The notes under the pieces are model-generated. The model was given only the letters and a program-made list of their open reading frames with translations, ran no database searches and was not told where the DNA came from. A DNA stretch of 64,000 bases from Dryocola clanedunensis subsp. sulfonylureivorans (GTDB lineage: Bacteria; Pseudomonadota; Gammaproteobacteria; Enterobacterales; Enterobacteriaceae): positions 1 through 64,000 of the forward strand of contig NZ_JAERMU010000011.1 in assembly GCF_016756775.1 (NCBI RefSeq), in the 5' to 3' direction. Shown piece after piece: positions 43,947 through 55,008 of the stretch. Position 1 is the stretch's first letter. The number at the start of each line of letters is the position of its first letter. A program made the translations under genes and the position numbers.

Positions 43947-44200
43947 TGATAATCTATGCTGTGGAAATTTTCGACAAGCAAAGTGAAGAGTTAGTTTTAG
44001 AAGTCGAGATCCCTCAAAGCAAATTGAAAGGAGTTGCTGCTGTTATGGGATGGGGGCCAGATGACGAAGATGCATTTGTCAAAGGCATCGCAGGATTTAA
44101 TGTTAACCAGAAACAAGCATTGGATTTAGAAAATTTACTAGGCGAAAAATTTTATTCAGACAACGTTATCGTGCAAATCGCTGGCGGGGAAACTGCTTGA
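43946..44200 (+). CDS. Probable cognate immunity protein (DUF7683-like)
   Basis: An 84-residue acidic protein (IYAVEIFDKQSEELVLEVEI at the start), overlapping the toxin stop by one base (TGATG), the position expected of an immunity gene. The pattern recalls small DUF7683 proteins found behind bacteriocin-type nucleases; I am fairly, not fully, sure of that family. It differs from the classical E3/cloacin immunity proteins in sequence. Its end overlaps the second immunity gene by four bases. Confidence 0.65.
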   Translation: MIIYAVEIFDKQSEELVLEVEIPQSKLKGVAAVMGWGPDDEDAFVKGIAGFNVNQKQALDLENLLGEKFYSDNVIVQIAGGETA

Positions 44201-44448
44201 AAAAGATATTCAGCGATTATAAAAGAGGCGATCTTATCAGTCTCGTTGCTGAAATCATTAGCGACCAAGGTACTGAAGAGCATCAAGATAATCTCTTGGA
44301 ATTGTTTATTCAACTGACGGAGCATCCTGAAGGCTCGGACTTGATTTACTACCCTCAAGCAGCAGTAGAAGCAACCCCTGAAGCTATCGCTGATAAAGTT
44401 CAGGAATGGCGTAAAGCCAATGGTAAACCCGGCTTTTGCGGTGAGTAA
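44197..44448 (+). CDS. Colicin DNase-type (Im2/Im7/Im8/Im9, pyocin S) immunity protein
   Basis: An 83-residue four-helix immunity protein with the diagnostic helix III segment EHPEGSDLIYYP (SDLIYYP contacts the nuclease) and C-terminal VQEWRKANGKPGF. The family blocks HNH DNase toxins, not E3-type rRNases, so no target is encoded in this window. It starts at TTG 44197 (frame TTGAAAAAG) within the ATGA-like overlap of the first immunity gene. Confidence 0.88.
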   Translation: MKKIFSDYKRGDLISLVAEIISDQGTEEHQDNLLELFIQLTEHPEGSDLIYYPQAAVEATPEAIADKVQEWRKANGKPGFCGE

Positions 44449-44852
44449 ATCCCATTGGTGAACGAACTGGCTGGGTTTTGTCCCGGCCTTTCTTTTGTCT
44501 GTTTGACCTGCTTTATCTGCAATACAAACTGCGATACAGTCTGCGGTACACGACAACCCCAGCACTGTAGATGCCTGACGTATGGTTGAACGAAGCCGGC
44601 TTATCGGTCAGCTCCAACCATTCAACGAAACGCCCGCGCGATGAAAATTGTGCGGGCGTTTCGCTTAAGACCTGATAAATAAGACAAAGAGATATTCAGA
44701 CTAATTTAACTTATTCAATAAGTTATTTTTATAGGTGTTTTCAATTTGTAACTATAGAGTTGCAATCGTTAACTACACTGTTTGATATAGCAGCGTATCG
44801 ATAAAGGCCTGTTTAGACGCTGACAGGCGCAATAATGGGATTGCAATGAAAA
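44449..44852. other. Gap between toxin cassette and small exported peptide gene
   Basis: 404 bp without a gene. The left part is low-similarity DNA; 44596-44663 is the rnpB-end/terminator copy. The right part (44670-44850) is AT-rich and should contain the promoter for the next genes. Confidence 0.7.
44596..44663 (+). repeat. Second copy of rnpB 3' terminus plus terminator
   Basis: CCGGCTTATCGGTCAGCTCC followed by attcaacgaaacgcccgcgc and the matching stem arm repeats 41476-41543 with about four changes. It forms the right boundary of the toxin cassette and still works on paper as a terminator, closing the cassette transcript. Confidence 0.9.
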
Positions 44853-44999
44853 ATGACGAAGCTGTTTATAGCAGGTTTCATTGCATTTGCCCTCTCTGGC
44901 TCGTCGGTATCTCAGACCGCGCAAACAACGTCTGCCGCCAATGCCGCGCAGACTTCGAGCCCTAAAAAGCTCCCCTGCACGGCAGGGGAGTTCCTTTAA
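44853..44999 (+). CDS. Small exported peptide (48 residues), unknown
   Basis: ATG 44853 opens 48 codons: a signal-like start [20 protein letters not shown] followed by an Ala/Thr/Gln/Ser-rich mature part and a single Cys ([11 protein letters not shown]). It is too short for most gene finders. RBS is weak (GGGA, 12 bases away). The last codons form a strong hairpin. It may be a real small secreted protein or a leader peptide for the barrel protein 25 bp downstream; I do not recognise it. Confidence 0.4.
   Translation: MTKLFIAGFIAFALSGSSVSQTAQTTSAANAAQTSSPKKLPCTAGEFL
44970..44990 (+). other. Strong hairpin at the end of the small ORF
   Basis: CTCCCCTGC-ACG-GCAGGGGAG is a perfect 9-bp stem with a 3-base loop, followed by TTCCTTT. 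It lies inside the last codons of the 48-residue ORF and 35 bp before the barrel gene, an attenuator-like position. Confidence 0.6.
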
Positions 45000-45024
45000 C
45001 ATATTTATACTTAGGGGCCTGGAA

Positions 45025-45810
45025 ATGTCATCGTGGAAATTGCTTTGTACATCACTCACGCTATCTGCCAGTGCTTCGCTTTGCGCGGCACAGTCCGGTA
45101 GCAGCGACGCTCAGGCGAATAACCCACTGGCAAATATGACTGCATTTAATATGCAGAACTATTACATCGGTGACGTGAGCGGGACGGATAAGGACGCTAA
45201 CCAGTTCTGGCTGCGTTTTGCCAAACCCTTCTCTGTAGATGATTCCAACTGGATTTTGCGCGCTTCGCTTCCGGTCAATACCTATCCAACACCTCCGGAC
45301 GGCGGACATAAAACCGGATTGGGGGATGTAAACCTGTTTGCCTCCTGGTTGATTGATACGGGCAATCCAGCGGTAAGCTTCGGCTTTGGACCGCAAATCA
45401 CCGCGCCTACGGCCACTGATGATGCATTAGGAACCGAAAAATGGTCCGCAGGTTTAGTCAACGTGCTGTTTAACGCCAGTTCGCCGAAATTTCAGTATGG
45501 TTATCTCGCCTCGTGGCAGCACAGTTTCGCGGGCGACAGTAACAGGGACGACGTGAATCTCGGGACATTCCAGCCATTTATGTTCTACCAGCTGGGCGGA
45601 GGCACCTATTTACGCGCTGCGCCAATCTGGGTTTATAACTTCCAGAATGATAGCTACAGCGTGCCGTTAGGGGTAGGTATTGGGCAAGTTATCAAGCAAG
45701 GCAGCACGGTTTATAATTTCTTTGTTGAACCTCAGGGGTCCGTTGCCGATCACGGTCCCGGGCAGCCTCGCTGGCAGGTATTTGCAGGTCTGAATCTCCA
45801 GTTCAATTAA
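45025..45810 (+). CDS. Outer-membrane beta-barrel protein, phenol-degradation MetA/transporter-like
   Basis: A 261-residue protein with a signal peptide ([13 protein letters not shown]) and alternating aromatic/polar strands ending in a C-terminal [11 protein letters not shown] with terminal aromatic context, as in outer-membrane barrels. It recalls small porin-like proteins of the MetA/DUF3034 type ([29 protein letters not shown]). Substrate unknown. ATG 45025 has GGGGCCTGGAA upstream (weak RBS). The longer upstream frame has no start support. Confidence 0.65.
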   Translation: MSSWKLLCTSLTLSASASLCAAQSGSSDAQANNPLANMTAFNMQNYYIGDVSGTDKDANQFWLRFAKPFSVDDSNWILRASLPVNTYPTPPDGGHKTGLGDVNLFASWLIDTGNPAVSFGFGPQITAPTATDDALGTEKWSAGLVNVLFNASSPKFQYGYLASWQHSFAGDSNRDDVNLGTFQPFMFYQLGGGTYLRAAPIWVYNFQNDSYSVPLGVGIGQVIKQGSTVYNFFVEPQGSVADHGPGQPRWQVFAGLNLQFN

Positions 45811-45883
45811 TACGAGAGGCCAGGTCGCTTTTCTGCGCAGGTCTTGACGCTGTGTGGGTAAGGGATCGCCTCTGCCTTTCAGC

Positions 45884-45919
45884 AAAACGCCCGTGCAGGT
45901 AAAACTACGCGGGCGTTTT
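45884..45919. terminator. Bidirectional terminator between the barrel gene and sfsB
   Basis: AAAACGCCCGTG..ACGCGGGCGTTTT stem with A and T tails on the two sides, placed between convergent genes. The arms resemble the rnpB terminator (CGCCCG/CGGGCG). Confidence 0.8.
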
Positions 45920-45923
45920 ATAT

Positions 45924-46211
45924 TCAATCTTGTTCTTCGCCTTTGGCGCTTTTCGCGCGGATGAGCAAAGAGCGATCGATAAATTCGTTCGTTTGCGGAT
46001 CGTAGTAGCGCGACGGCCAAATCGACCACGGGTTGGTGTTTAAGGCCCTGGCGATAAGCTGTTCGCCTTTTGGCCACGGACGACTTAAAGCATTCGCCAG
46101 AGTGGCTGAATTGAGCCCTGCTTTGCGGGATTCAGCGGCAAGAGATGTCCCCCTTTTACGTAGCCCGGCGATAATGTCCGCCGGGTGCCAGTCTTTCTGA
46201 TTTTTATTCAT
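45924..46211 (-). CDS. sfsB: SfsB (Nlp), Ner-like DNA-binding regulator
   Basis: A 95-residue protein of the phage Ner family with HTH ADIIAGLRKRGTSLAAESRK / AGLNSATLANALSRPWPKGE. In E. coli SfsB/Nlp sits next to ispB and can stimulate maltose genes when overproduced. The acidic/basic tail is longer than the phage form. RBS GGGAGGAA precedes ATG 46211. Confidence 0.92.
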   Translation of the reverse strand: MNKNQKDWHPADIIAGLRKRGTSLAAESRKAGLNSATLANALSRPWPKGEQLIARALNTNPWSIWPSRYYDPQTNEFIDRSLLIRAKSAKGEEQD

Positions 46212-46413
46212 TTATTCCTCCCTGGAAGTGACGCAACAACCAATTTTTGCTTATTCGTTTTTGGTTTTTATAACACAAAAGGACTCGAAAAATTCCAATA
46301 AAAAACATCAAAGATGAGATCTGTGTTTGATTGCACAAAGTCTTGTGAAACGGGAGAGAGTTTGCAGATTGAAAGAGGGGTAGCCAAAAAGTGAAGGGTG
46401 ATTTCTGGAAAGT

Positions 46414-46439
46414 TTAGCGCGCTTTTTACGGCGCGCTAA
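46414..46439 (-). terminator. Hairpin behind ispB
   Basis: TTAGCGCGC / GCGCGCTAA, nine-base stem around a TTTTTACG loop, ends seven bases after the ispB stop. Short U-run on the minus strand (ttccag after it), so strength is uncertain. The rest of the gap to sfsB (46212-46413) shows no gene. Confidence 0.5.
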
Positions 46440-46445
46440 CACAGT

Positions 46446-47417
46446 TTAGCGATCGCGCTGTACGGCCATATGAGCCAGGGCAATTAATGCTTCACGGGAT
46501 TCGCTGTCTGGCAGAATAGTCAGCGCGGCAATAGCTTTATCTGCCTCTTCTTCTGCGCGTTGACGGGTCCATTCAAGTGAGCCACACGCTGCCATGGTGT
46601 CGAGCACGGGCTGAAGTAAATGACGCCCATTACCTTGTTCTATGGCTTCACGAATCATCTGTGCCTGCTCCGGCGTACCGTTACGCATCGCGTGCAGCAA
46701 GGGAAGCGTGGGTTTACCTTCGTTAAGGTCATCGCCGACATTTTTCCCCAGCGTCTCGCCGTCCGCACTGTAGTCCAGCAGATCGTCAATCAGCTGGAAT
46801 GCGGTGCCCAGATAGCGACCGTAGTCCTGAAGCGCCTTCTCCTGTTCCGGGCTGGCTCCCGCCAGGATGCTGGAACATTGTGAAGCGGCTTCAAACAGAC
46901 GCGCGGTTTTGCTGTAGATGACGCGCATGTAGCTTTCTTCTGTGATATCCGGATCGTTGCAGTTCATTAACTGCAAAACTTCACCTTCTGCAATCACGTT
47001 CACCGCTTCAGACATCACCTCCAGCACCCGAAGTGAACCGAGCTTTGTCATCATCTGGAAGGAGCGGGTGTAGATAAAGTCGCCTACCAGCACACTGGCT
47101 GCATTACCAAATGCCGCATTGGCAGTGGCTTTGCCACGTCGCATGTCAGATTCGTCAACCACATCGTCATGCAGCAGCGTGGCGGTGTGAATAAACTCGA
47201 TTAACGCCGCAATGCTAACGTGTGCATTACCTTGATAGCCCAGTGCACGTGCGGACAGAACAGCTATCATCGGGCGGATACGTTTCCCACCACCGCTCAC
47301 GATGTAATAGCCTAACTGATTGATCAATTGGACATCCGAGTTGAGTTGCTCAAGGATGACCGCGTTGACACCCGCCATATCTTGCGCGGTTAACTCATTA
47401 ATTTTTTCTAAATTCAT
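46446..47417 (-). CDS. ispB: Octaprenyl diphosphate synthase
   Basis: A 323-residue trans-prenyltransferase making the C40 side chain of ubiquinone-8 and menaquinone-8. Both Asp-rich motifs are present: LLHDDVVDESDMRRG (first) and LIDDLLDYSAD (second). ATG 47417 gives the E. coli length; the longer frame to 47582 runs into the rplU promoter region and is rejected. Divergent from rplU. Confidence 0.96.
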   Translation of the reverse strand: MNLEKINELTAQDMAGVNAVILEQLNSDVQLINQLGYYIVSGGGKRIRPMIAVLSARALGYQGNAHVSIAALIEFIHTATLLHDDVVDESDMRRGKATANAAFGNAASVLVGDFIYTRSFQMMTKLGSLRVLEVMSEAVNVIAEGEVLQLMNCNDPDITEESYMRVIYSKTARLFEAASQCSSILAGASPEQEKALQDYGRYLGTAFQLIDDLLDYSADGETLGKNVGDDLNEGKPTLPLLHAMRNGTPEQAQMIREAIEQGNGRHLLQPVLDTMAACGSLEWTRQRAEEEADKAIAALTILPDSESREALIALAHMAVQRDR

Positions 47418-47575
47418 CGCAAAAGTCTGGCTACAGTCCTGTTTACCACATGTCCATAAGGAATAACGTGGAGGTAGAGGAGTGATAATGTAGTACAGAT
47501 TGTACTGAAAAAACGAGGCAGATAAACGTTGTGTGTGACGTTGCGTTTTTTTTCTACGTGTATGCACAATCGGGC

Positions 47576-47604
47576 TTGTCAAATGCTCCGTGTTTGCGTA
47601 ATAT
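47576..47604 (+). promoter_or_regulatory. rplU-rpmA promoter
   Basis: TTGTCA (47576-47581), 17-base spacer, TAATAT (47599-47604): a near-consensus sigma-70 promoter, giving a leader of about 65 bases before rplU. A GCGCCC discriminator after the -10 box suits stringent control of a ribosomal protein operon. Confidence 0.75.
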
Positions 47605-47620
47605 TCGCGCCCTATTGTGA

Positions 47621-47989
<369 letters not shown>

Positions 47990-48003
47990 GAGGAGCAGAT
48001 TAA

Positions 48004-48261
<258 letters not shown>

Positions 48262-48288
48262 GTTTTTCGCGTCCCGGTAACGGATTGA

Positions 48289-48316
48289 AGCCCCGCAACA
48301 CGTTGCGGGGCTTTTT
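48289..48316 (+). terminator. Terminator of rplU-rpmA
   Basis: AGCCCCGCAA / TTGCGGGGCT stem with CACG loop and a TTTT tail, 28 bases after the rpmA stop. Confidence 0.9.
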
Positions 48317-48361
48317 ACATTCTGCGCCCGGTAAATTTATGCAGTTGCAGGGAGCGTCGGC

Positions 48362-50519
<2,158 letters not shown>

Positions 50520-50549
50520 TCAGTCAGAAATAATCAGCGTTGAGAAGAA

Positions 50550-50568
50550 GGGCCGGAGATTCCGGCCC
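50550..50568 (+). terminator. First of two identical hairpins behind obgE
   Basis: GGGCCGGAGATTCCGGCCC: stem of eight bases, 30 bases after the obgE stop, with no U-run (TCAGACTG). The same 19 bases recur at 50712-50730. Confidence 0.65.
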
Positions 50569-50711
50569 TCAGACTGATGACAAACTCATACCGAATGAAA
50601 TTCGAAAAGATCTCACCAAATAAATAACCAGGAAAATCAAGTCATTGATTTTCGGCTGCGAACCACAAAGAAGGAAAAACTACGTTTTTTCCTTCTTTGT
50701 CAGCAAGCTAA

Positions 50712-50736
50712 GGGCCGGAGATTCCGGCCCTTTTTT
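50712..50736. terminator. Second identical hairpin, with U-run
   Basis: GGGCCGGAGATTCCGGCCC followed by TTTTTT. This copy is a proper intrinsic terminator for plus-strand transcription and touches the 3' end of pmrB. Between the copies an A/T-rich stretch has another hairpin, AAAGAAGGAAAAA/TTTTTCCTTCTTT (50669-50699). Confidence 0.85.
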
Positions 50737-51793
50737 ATTGGATGGTGTCAGGCAGCCAGCAGCAGGCTTCCAGGCCGTTCCCCTGCTGGCGGTTATTCAA
50801 AGAGAGTCTGCCGTGATGCAGCTGGACTATTCGCTGCACGATGTTTAACCCCAGTCCACTTCCGCCATAACGCTGATCCATACGGCGGAACGGCTCGGTG
50901 AGCAGCTGACGCTGTTCCTCATCGATGCCCGGCCCCTGATCGCATACGCTGACCGCCGTACCGTTATCTTGAGGTGCCAGAGAAACCGTAATAACGCTCT
51001 GCTCTGGGCTATATCGGGAGGCATTTTCCAGCAGGTTGCGCAGCATCAGACGCAGCAGTACGGCGTCTCCTTGTACGGACGCCGCGTCTGCTTCAGGCCA
51101 GGTAATGCTTTGTCCGCGCAGCAGCATCATTTCGTCCATTTCCATTTTCAGCGGCGCAATGATGTCGCTCGTCCAGCTCAGCGTGCTGTATTGGCCGCTT
51201 GCCAGCGCCTGTCCCGCTCTTGATAGCATCAGCAGCTGTTCGATGGTGTGCATCAGCAGGTCGATGCGATCCAGCAACATGGGGGCCTGTGTGTTACCAG
51301 CATTTGCCATCAGTTCCAGATGAAGACGCAGGCCTGCAAGCGGCGTACGTAGCTCGTGAGCGGCATCTGCGGTAAACAGTCGTTCCTGTTGGATGGTGCT
51401 GTCCAGCCGCCCCAGAAGCTGATTGAGGGACGTCGTAACGGCAACCATTTCATCCATGTCAGAGAACATCGGGAGCGGAGAGAGATTATCTGCCGAGCGA
51501 TTAGCAAGGCTGGTTCGCAGACGGTTCAACGGACGAGTTATCCAGGTGATAGCCCAGAATGAGAAGAACAGGGTGAAGCCAACCATAACCAGTGAAGGAA
51601 CCAGCAGTGAAGCTATCGCCTCGCGTATCTCTTTCTCAACATGCTGATTGCGCGATTTAGCGGAGAGGGTTTCGTTGACCAGGAAACCGATTTGCTCCTG
51701 GCTTTCATGCCAGAGCCACAGCACGCTGATTAACTGAAAAAAAAGCAGAATCAGCGCCAGCAGAACCATTAACCGCCGACGCATGCTGTTCAT
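50735..51793 (-). CDS. pmrB: PmrB-like sensor histidine kinase
   Basis: A 352-residue membrane kinase: TM1 (about 7-28), a short periplasmic loop with ExxE-type acid pairs (EKEIREAIAS) like the iron-binding site of PmrB, TM2 (about 65-85), HAMP, H-box FTADAAHELRTPLAG, N-box MLRNLLENASRYS, and G2 GGSGLGLNIV. The N-terminal VLWLWHESQEQI is close to E. coli BasS. It is expected to sense iron/aluminium or acid and phosphorylate PmrA. It overlaps pmrA by four bases. Confidence 0.82.
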   Translation of the reverse strand: MNSMRRRLMVLLALILLFFQLISVLWLWHESQEQIGFLVNETLSAKSRNQHVEKEIREAIASLLVPSLVMVGFTLFFSFWAITWITRPLNRLRTSLANRSADNLSPLPMFSDMDEMVAVTTSLNQLLGRLDSTIQQERLFTADAAHELRTPLAGLRLHLELMANAGNTQAPMLLDRIDLLMHTIEQLLMLSRAGQALASGQYSTLSWTSDIIAPLKMEMDEMMLLRGQSITWPEADAASVQGDAVLLRLMLRNLLENASRYSPEQSVITVSLAPQDNGTAVSVCDQGPGIDEEQRQLLTEPFRRMDQRYGGSGLGLNIVQRIVQLHHGRLSLNNRQQGNGLEACCWLPDTIQ

Positions 51794-52452
51794 GAACGGC
51801 TCTCCAGGCGATAGCCAACGCCGCGCACGGTTTTAATGCGGTCCTTGCCCAGCTTACGGCGCAGGTTATGAATATGTACTTCAAGCGTATTTGAACCAGG
51901 ATCGTCCTGCCAGCTATAGATATCCTGCTGTAAGGTTTCGCGGTGGACGGTTTGCCCGATACGCATCATTAAGCGCGTCAGTAGGGCAAATTCTTTAGGC
52001 GTGATTTCCAGCGGGCGATCCTGCAGCAGCACCTGCTGTGTCTGCAGGTTCAGCGTCAGATCGTCCTGCTGGAGAAGGTTATCGCTGTGCCCCTGGTAGC
52101 GGCGTATTAAAGCGCGAGCACGTGCCTGCAGCTCTGCCAGCGCAAAAGGCTTAACCAGATAGTCATCTGCGCCAGAGTCCAGGCCTTTGACTCGATCTTC
52201 CAGAGCATCACGAGCGGTCAGAATTAGCACGGGATTACTCACTCCACGGCGCCGCCACTGGCTTAGTAACGCCGCACCATCTTTATCCGGCAGGCCGAGA
52301 TCCAGAATAATCAGGCTGTACTCGCCGCTTTGAAGCAGCGCGTCGGCCTGGGCCGCAGTTGCTGCGCAATCCAGCGCATAGCCCTCATTGCTCAATGCCT
52401 GTGCCAGACCTTCCTGTAGCAATAAATCGTCTTCAACAATCAGCAGTTTCAT
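51790..52452 (-). CDS. pmrA: PmrA-like OmpR-family response regulator
   Basis: A 220-residue protein: receiver (1-120; LIILDLGLPDKDG holds the phospho-Asp, near 51; LKP-type Lys in YLVKPFALAEL) and a winged-helix DNA-binding domain (NTLEVHIHNLRRKLG). Close to PmrA/BasR. In other bacteria it controls lipid A decoration (eptA, arn); neither is in this window. It starts three bases after the dacB stop, so dacB-pmrA-pmrB look like one transcript. Confidence 0.85.
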   Translation of the reverse strand: MKLLIVEDDLLLQEGLAQALSNEGYALDCAATAAQADALLQSGEYSLIILDLGLPDKDGAALLSQWRRRGVSNPVLILTARDALEDRVKGLDSGADDYLVKPFALAELQARARALIRRYQGHSDNLLQQDDLTLNLQTQQVLLQDRPLEITPKEFALLTRLMMRIGQTVHRETLQQDIYSWQDDPGSNTLEVHIHNLRRKLGKDRIKTVRGVGYRLESRS

Positions 52453-52455
52453 GGC

Positions 52456-53889
52456 TTAGTTATTCTGGTAAATATCCTTATAGAGACGGCTTTCAAAGCG
52501 TACTAACGGGATACGTCGGTTACGTTGATCGGCTGGCTCTACGGCGTAGCCGGATAAGTACTGCACGAAAGCCATGCGTTGCCCGCTGGCTGTCGTAATA
52601 AAGCCGGCCAGGTTGTAAACACCCTGTAGGGAGCCGGTTTTCGCTGAAACTTTGCCGTCCACGCCGGCCTGGTGCAGACCTGCGCGATACTGTAACGAGC
52701 CGTCATAACCTGCCAACGGCAGCATAGAGATAAAGTTTAGCTGGCTGTCGTTTTGTGCAATGTATTGCAGCACCTGCATCATGGTGGCCGGTGAAATTAA
52801 GTTATGGCGGGACAAACCCGAACCGTCCACCACAATAGTGTTACCTAAATTGACGCCAGCCTTCTGGCTGAGGATCTGACGTACGGCATCAGAGCCTGCA
52901 CGCCAGGTGCCCGGTACGCCAAAACGATTATGGCCAATCGTTCTGAACACGGTGTCGGCAATCATATTGTCCGATTTTTTGAGCATGATTTTTAGCAAAT
53001 CATGCAGGGGCGCTGAGTTCTTGCTGGCGATTACGGTGCCCGGCGTGTTGACCTGTGTCTGACGCAACAGGGTACCAGTGTAGGTAATGCCCGCTTCTTT
53101 TAGTTCGGCTTTCAGGATAGCGCCAGCATAGCTTGCACCATCCTGAATCGCGAATGCCAGCGGCAGAGGATCGGCGCGCTGTGTCATACATCCTGTCAGA
53201 GTGAATCGGTTTAAATCGCCGGGCACCACGTCAAGTTCACAATACTGGGCATCTGGAGAGCCTTTTGCGAGCGTGCGTACCTGGCTTGCCATCAGCACCG
53301 GATAGTATGACGCGACGCGGATGAACGCTAAATCGTCTGGTTTCGGCGCGCTGTAAAGCGAAATGGAGAAGCAGTTACGGTCGACAATGGCGGCGGCAGG
53401 CGGTGCGCTGAAGCACTGTGTCATGTCATTCCACGGCCAACCCGGCGCTTTGTCATGGCTGGCGAAAACAGAGGTATCGATTAATACGTTCCCCTGTATT
53501 TGCTGCACGCCTGATTTTTTAAGCACCGCGACCATATTGCGAATATCCTGACGTTTTAACGTCGGATCGCCGCCAAATCGCGCAATCAGGTCACCGTTTA
53601 GTACCCCGTTTGCGATCTGTCCATGGCTTTCCAGGGTCGTCGTAAAGCGAAAGTCAGGGCCCAGCTGCAGCAGGGCAGCCAGCGCGGTGATCACCTTTTG
53701 CGTGCTGGCAGGCAGCGCCATTTGCTGACTGTGATAGTCGATTGACGGGGTCTGAGCTCCCACCTTTTGCACCATGAGTGCCAGGTTCGCCCCCGCAGGT
53801 AACTGGGAGGTGTACTCTTCAACGTTAGCGGCCTGAACGTTCAATACCACTGCACTGGTCAATCCAATAACAAATCTAAAAAATCGCAT
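52456..53889 (-). CDS. dacB: PBP4, D-alanyl-D-alanine carboxypeptidase/endopeptidase
   Basis: A 477-residue class C penicillin-binding protein with signal peptide (ends NVQAA). The catalytic Ser62 and Lys65 are in LPASTQKV, the SxN motif in KKSDNMIAD, and KTG in SAKTGSLQG. It trims and cleaves peptidoglycan cross-links in the periplasm. Divergent from greA. The two-component genes follow it with a three-base gap; in E. coli the neighbour is obgE. Confidence 0.96.
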   Translation of the reverse strand: MRFFRFVIGLTSAVVLNVQAANVEEYTSQLPAGANLALMVQKVGAQTPSIDYHSQQMALPASTQKVITALAALLQLGPDFRFTTTLESHGQIANGVLNGDLIARFGGDPTLKRQDIRNMVAVLKKSGVQQIQGNVLIDTSVFASHDKAPGWPWNDMTQCFSAPPAAAIVDRNCFSISLYSAPKPDDLAFIRVASYYPVLMASQVRTLAKGSPDAQYCELDVVPGDLNRFTLTGCMTQRADPLPLAFAIQDGASYAGAILKAELKEAGITYTGTLLRQTQVNTPGTVIASKNSAPLHDLLKIMLKKSDNMIADTVFRTIGHNRFGVPGTWRAGSDAVRQILSQKAGVNLGNTIVVDGSGLSRHNLISPATMMQVLQYIAQNDSQLNFISMLPLAGYDGSLQYRAGLHQAGVDGKVSAKTGSLQGVYNLAGFITTASGQRMAFVQYLSGYAVEPADQRNRRIPLVRFESRLYKDIYQNN

Positions 53890-54133
53890 AATCTCGCGGT
53901 AACAACCTGGAAACGTGCAGCCATACTACGGTGCATCGCGGTGCAAAGTAAACGATGACCCTCAGGGAACTCCAGGGTAAAATACGTATCAAATTGAAAA
54001 CCGTTCCTGGCCTGGGGCATTGCTCCGGGTCAGTTTTCTTTTATTTGTTGCCAGGCAAATGCGCTGGCTATGCTCTTAAGTCAGTGTCGCTTCCGGCGGT
54101 GCTGAACAGGACAGTTTTTAAGAGGTATAACAA

Positions 54134-54610
54134 ATGCAACCTATTCCGATGACCCTACGTGGCGCTGAAAGATTACGTGAAGAGCTGGACTTCCTGAAGT
54201 CCGTTCGTCGCCCGGAAATTATTGCCGCGATTGCTGATGCACGCGAGCATGGCGACCTGAAAGAGAACGCAGAGTATCACGCAGCGCGTGAGCAGCAGGG
54301 TTTCTGCGAAGGTCGTATCCAGGATATCGAAGCCAAATTGTCGAACGCTCAGGTTATTGACGTGACCAAAATGCCGAATAACGGCCGCGTCATTTTTGGC
54401 GCAACGGTAACAGTTTTGAATCTTGAGAGTGAAGAAGAGCTGACTTATCGCATCGTTGGCGATGATGAAGCTGATTTTAAACAGAATTTAATTTCTGTTA
54501 ACTCGCCTATCGCACGCGGTCTGGTGGGGAAAGAGCAGGACGATGTGGTGGTAATTCGTACGCCTGGCGGCGATGTCGAATTCGAAGTCCTGAAAGTCGA
54601 GTATTTATAA
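54134..54610 (+). CDS. greA: Transcript cleavage factor GreA
   Basis: 158 residues, E. coli length. The N-terminal coiled coil carries the catalytic acidic tip [10 protein letters not shown], and the C-terminal FKBP-like domain ends EVLKVEYL. It rescues backtracked RNA polymerase. The 244-bp leader from dacB contains a GC-rich hairpin followed by TTTTCTTTT near 54010-54045, the position of the E. coli GraL leader RNA; I could not delimit it. Confidence 0.97.
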   Translation: MQPIPMTLRGAERLREELDFLKSVRRPEIIAAIADAREHGDLKENAEYHAAREQQGFCEGRIQDIEAKLSNAQVIDVTKMPNNGRVIFGATVTVLNLESEEELTYRIVGDDEADFKQNLISVNSPIARGLVGKEQDDVVVIRTPGGDVEFEVLKVEYL

Positions 54611-54656
54611 TCACAACCCCACTCAGTGCGGGGTTCGTGTATTGTAAAGAAAGGAA

Positions 54657-54680
54657 AAAGGCCGCATAGCGGCCTTTTAT
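54657..54680. terminator. Bidirectional terminator between greA and yhbY
   Basis: AAAAGGCCGC-ATA-GCGGCCTTTT, a perfect stem with A and T ends, between convergent genes. Confidence 0.9.
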
Positions 54681-54714
54681 CAACTCACAGAGCGTGGCAT
54701 TTTGCACAATCTGC

Positions 54715-55008
54715 TTACTTTGGCAGAGAAATCTTACGCTCTTTGGATGGGCGATAAAGCACCAGCGTTTTACCGATGACCTGTACATTACAGGCGCCGG
54801 TTTCTCGCACAATAGCATCCACAATCAATGTCTTAGTCTCACGGTCTTCTGTTGCGACTTTGACCTTGATTAACTCATGGTGCTCAAGTGCTTGTTCAAT
54901 CTCGGCCAGTACCCCTTCGGTCAAACCATTGTTGCCCAGCATGACTACTGGCTTGAGTGGATGAGCAAGACCTTTCAGGTGCTGTTTTTGTTTAGTACTC
55001 AGATTCAT
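54715..55008 (-). CDS. yhbY: YhbY, CRM-domain RNA-binding ribosome assembly protein
   Basis: 97 residues of the CRM (chloroplast RNA splicing and ribosome maturation) fold with the GxxG-type loop PVVMLGNNGLTEGVL. It associates with pre-50S particles. Divergent from rlmE across 125 bp. Overlapping frames on both strands are shadows. Confidence 0.95.
   Translation of the reverse strand: MNLSTKQKQHLKGLAHPLKPVVMLGNNGLTEGVLAEIEQALEHHELIKVKVATEDRETKTLIVDAIVRETGACNVQVIGKTLVLYRPSKERKISLPK

Noticed and set aside
44846-44947. Alternative small frame from the ATG at 44846
   Set aside because: Gives a Cys/Arg-rich peptide without a signal-like start or any repeat of codon bias; the overlapping frame from 44853 is more protein-like.
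53950-54050. GraL-like leader RNA of greA
   Set aside because: A weak GC hairpin with a T-rich tail lies in the right place, but I cannot set ends or match the known RNA from memory; left out as a feature.
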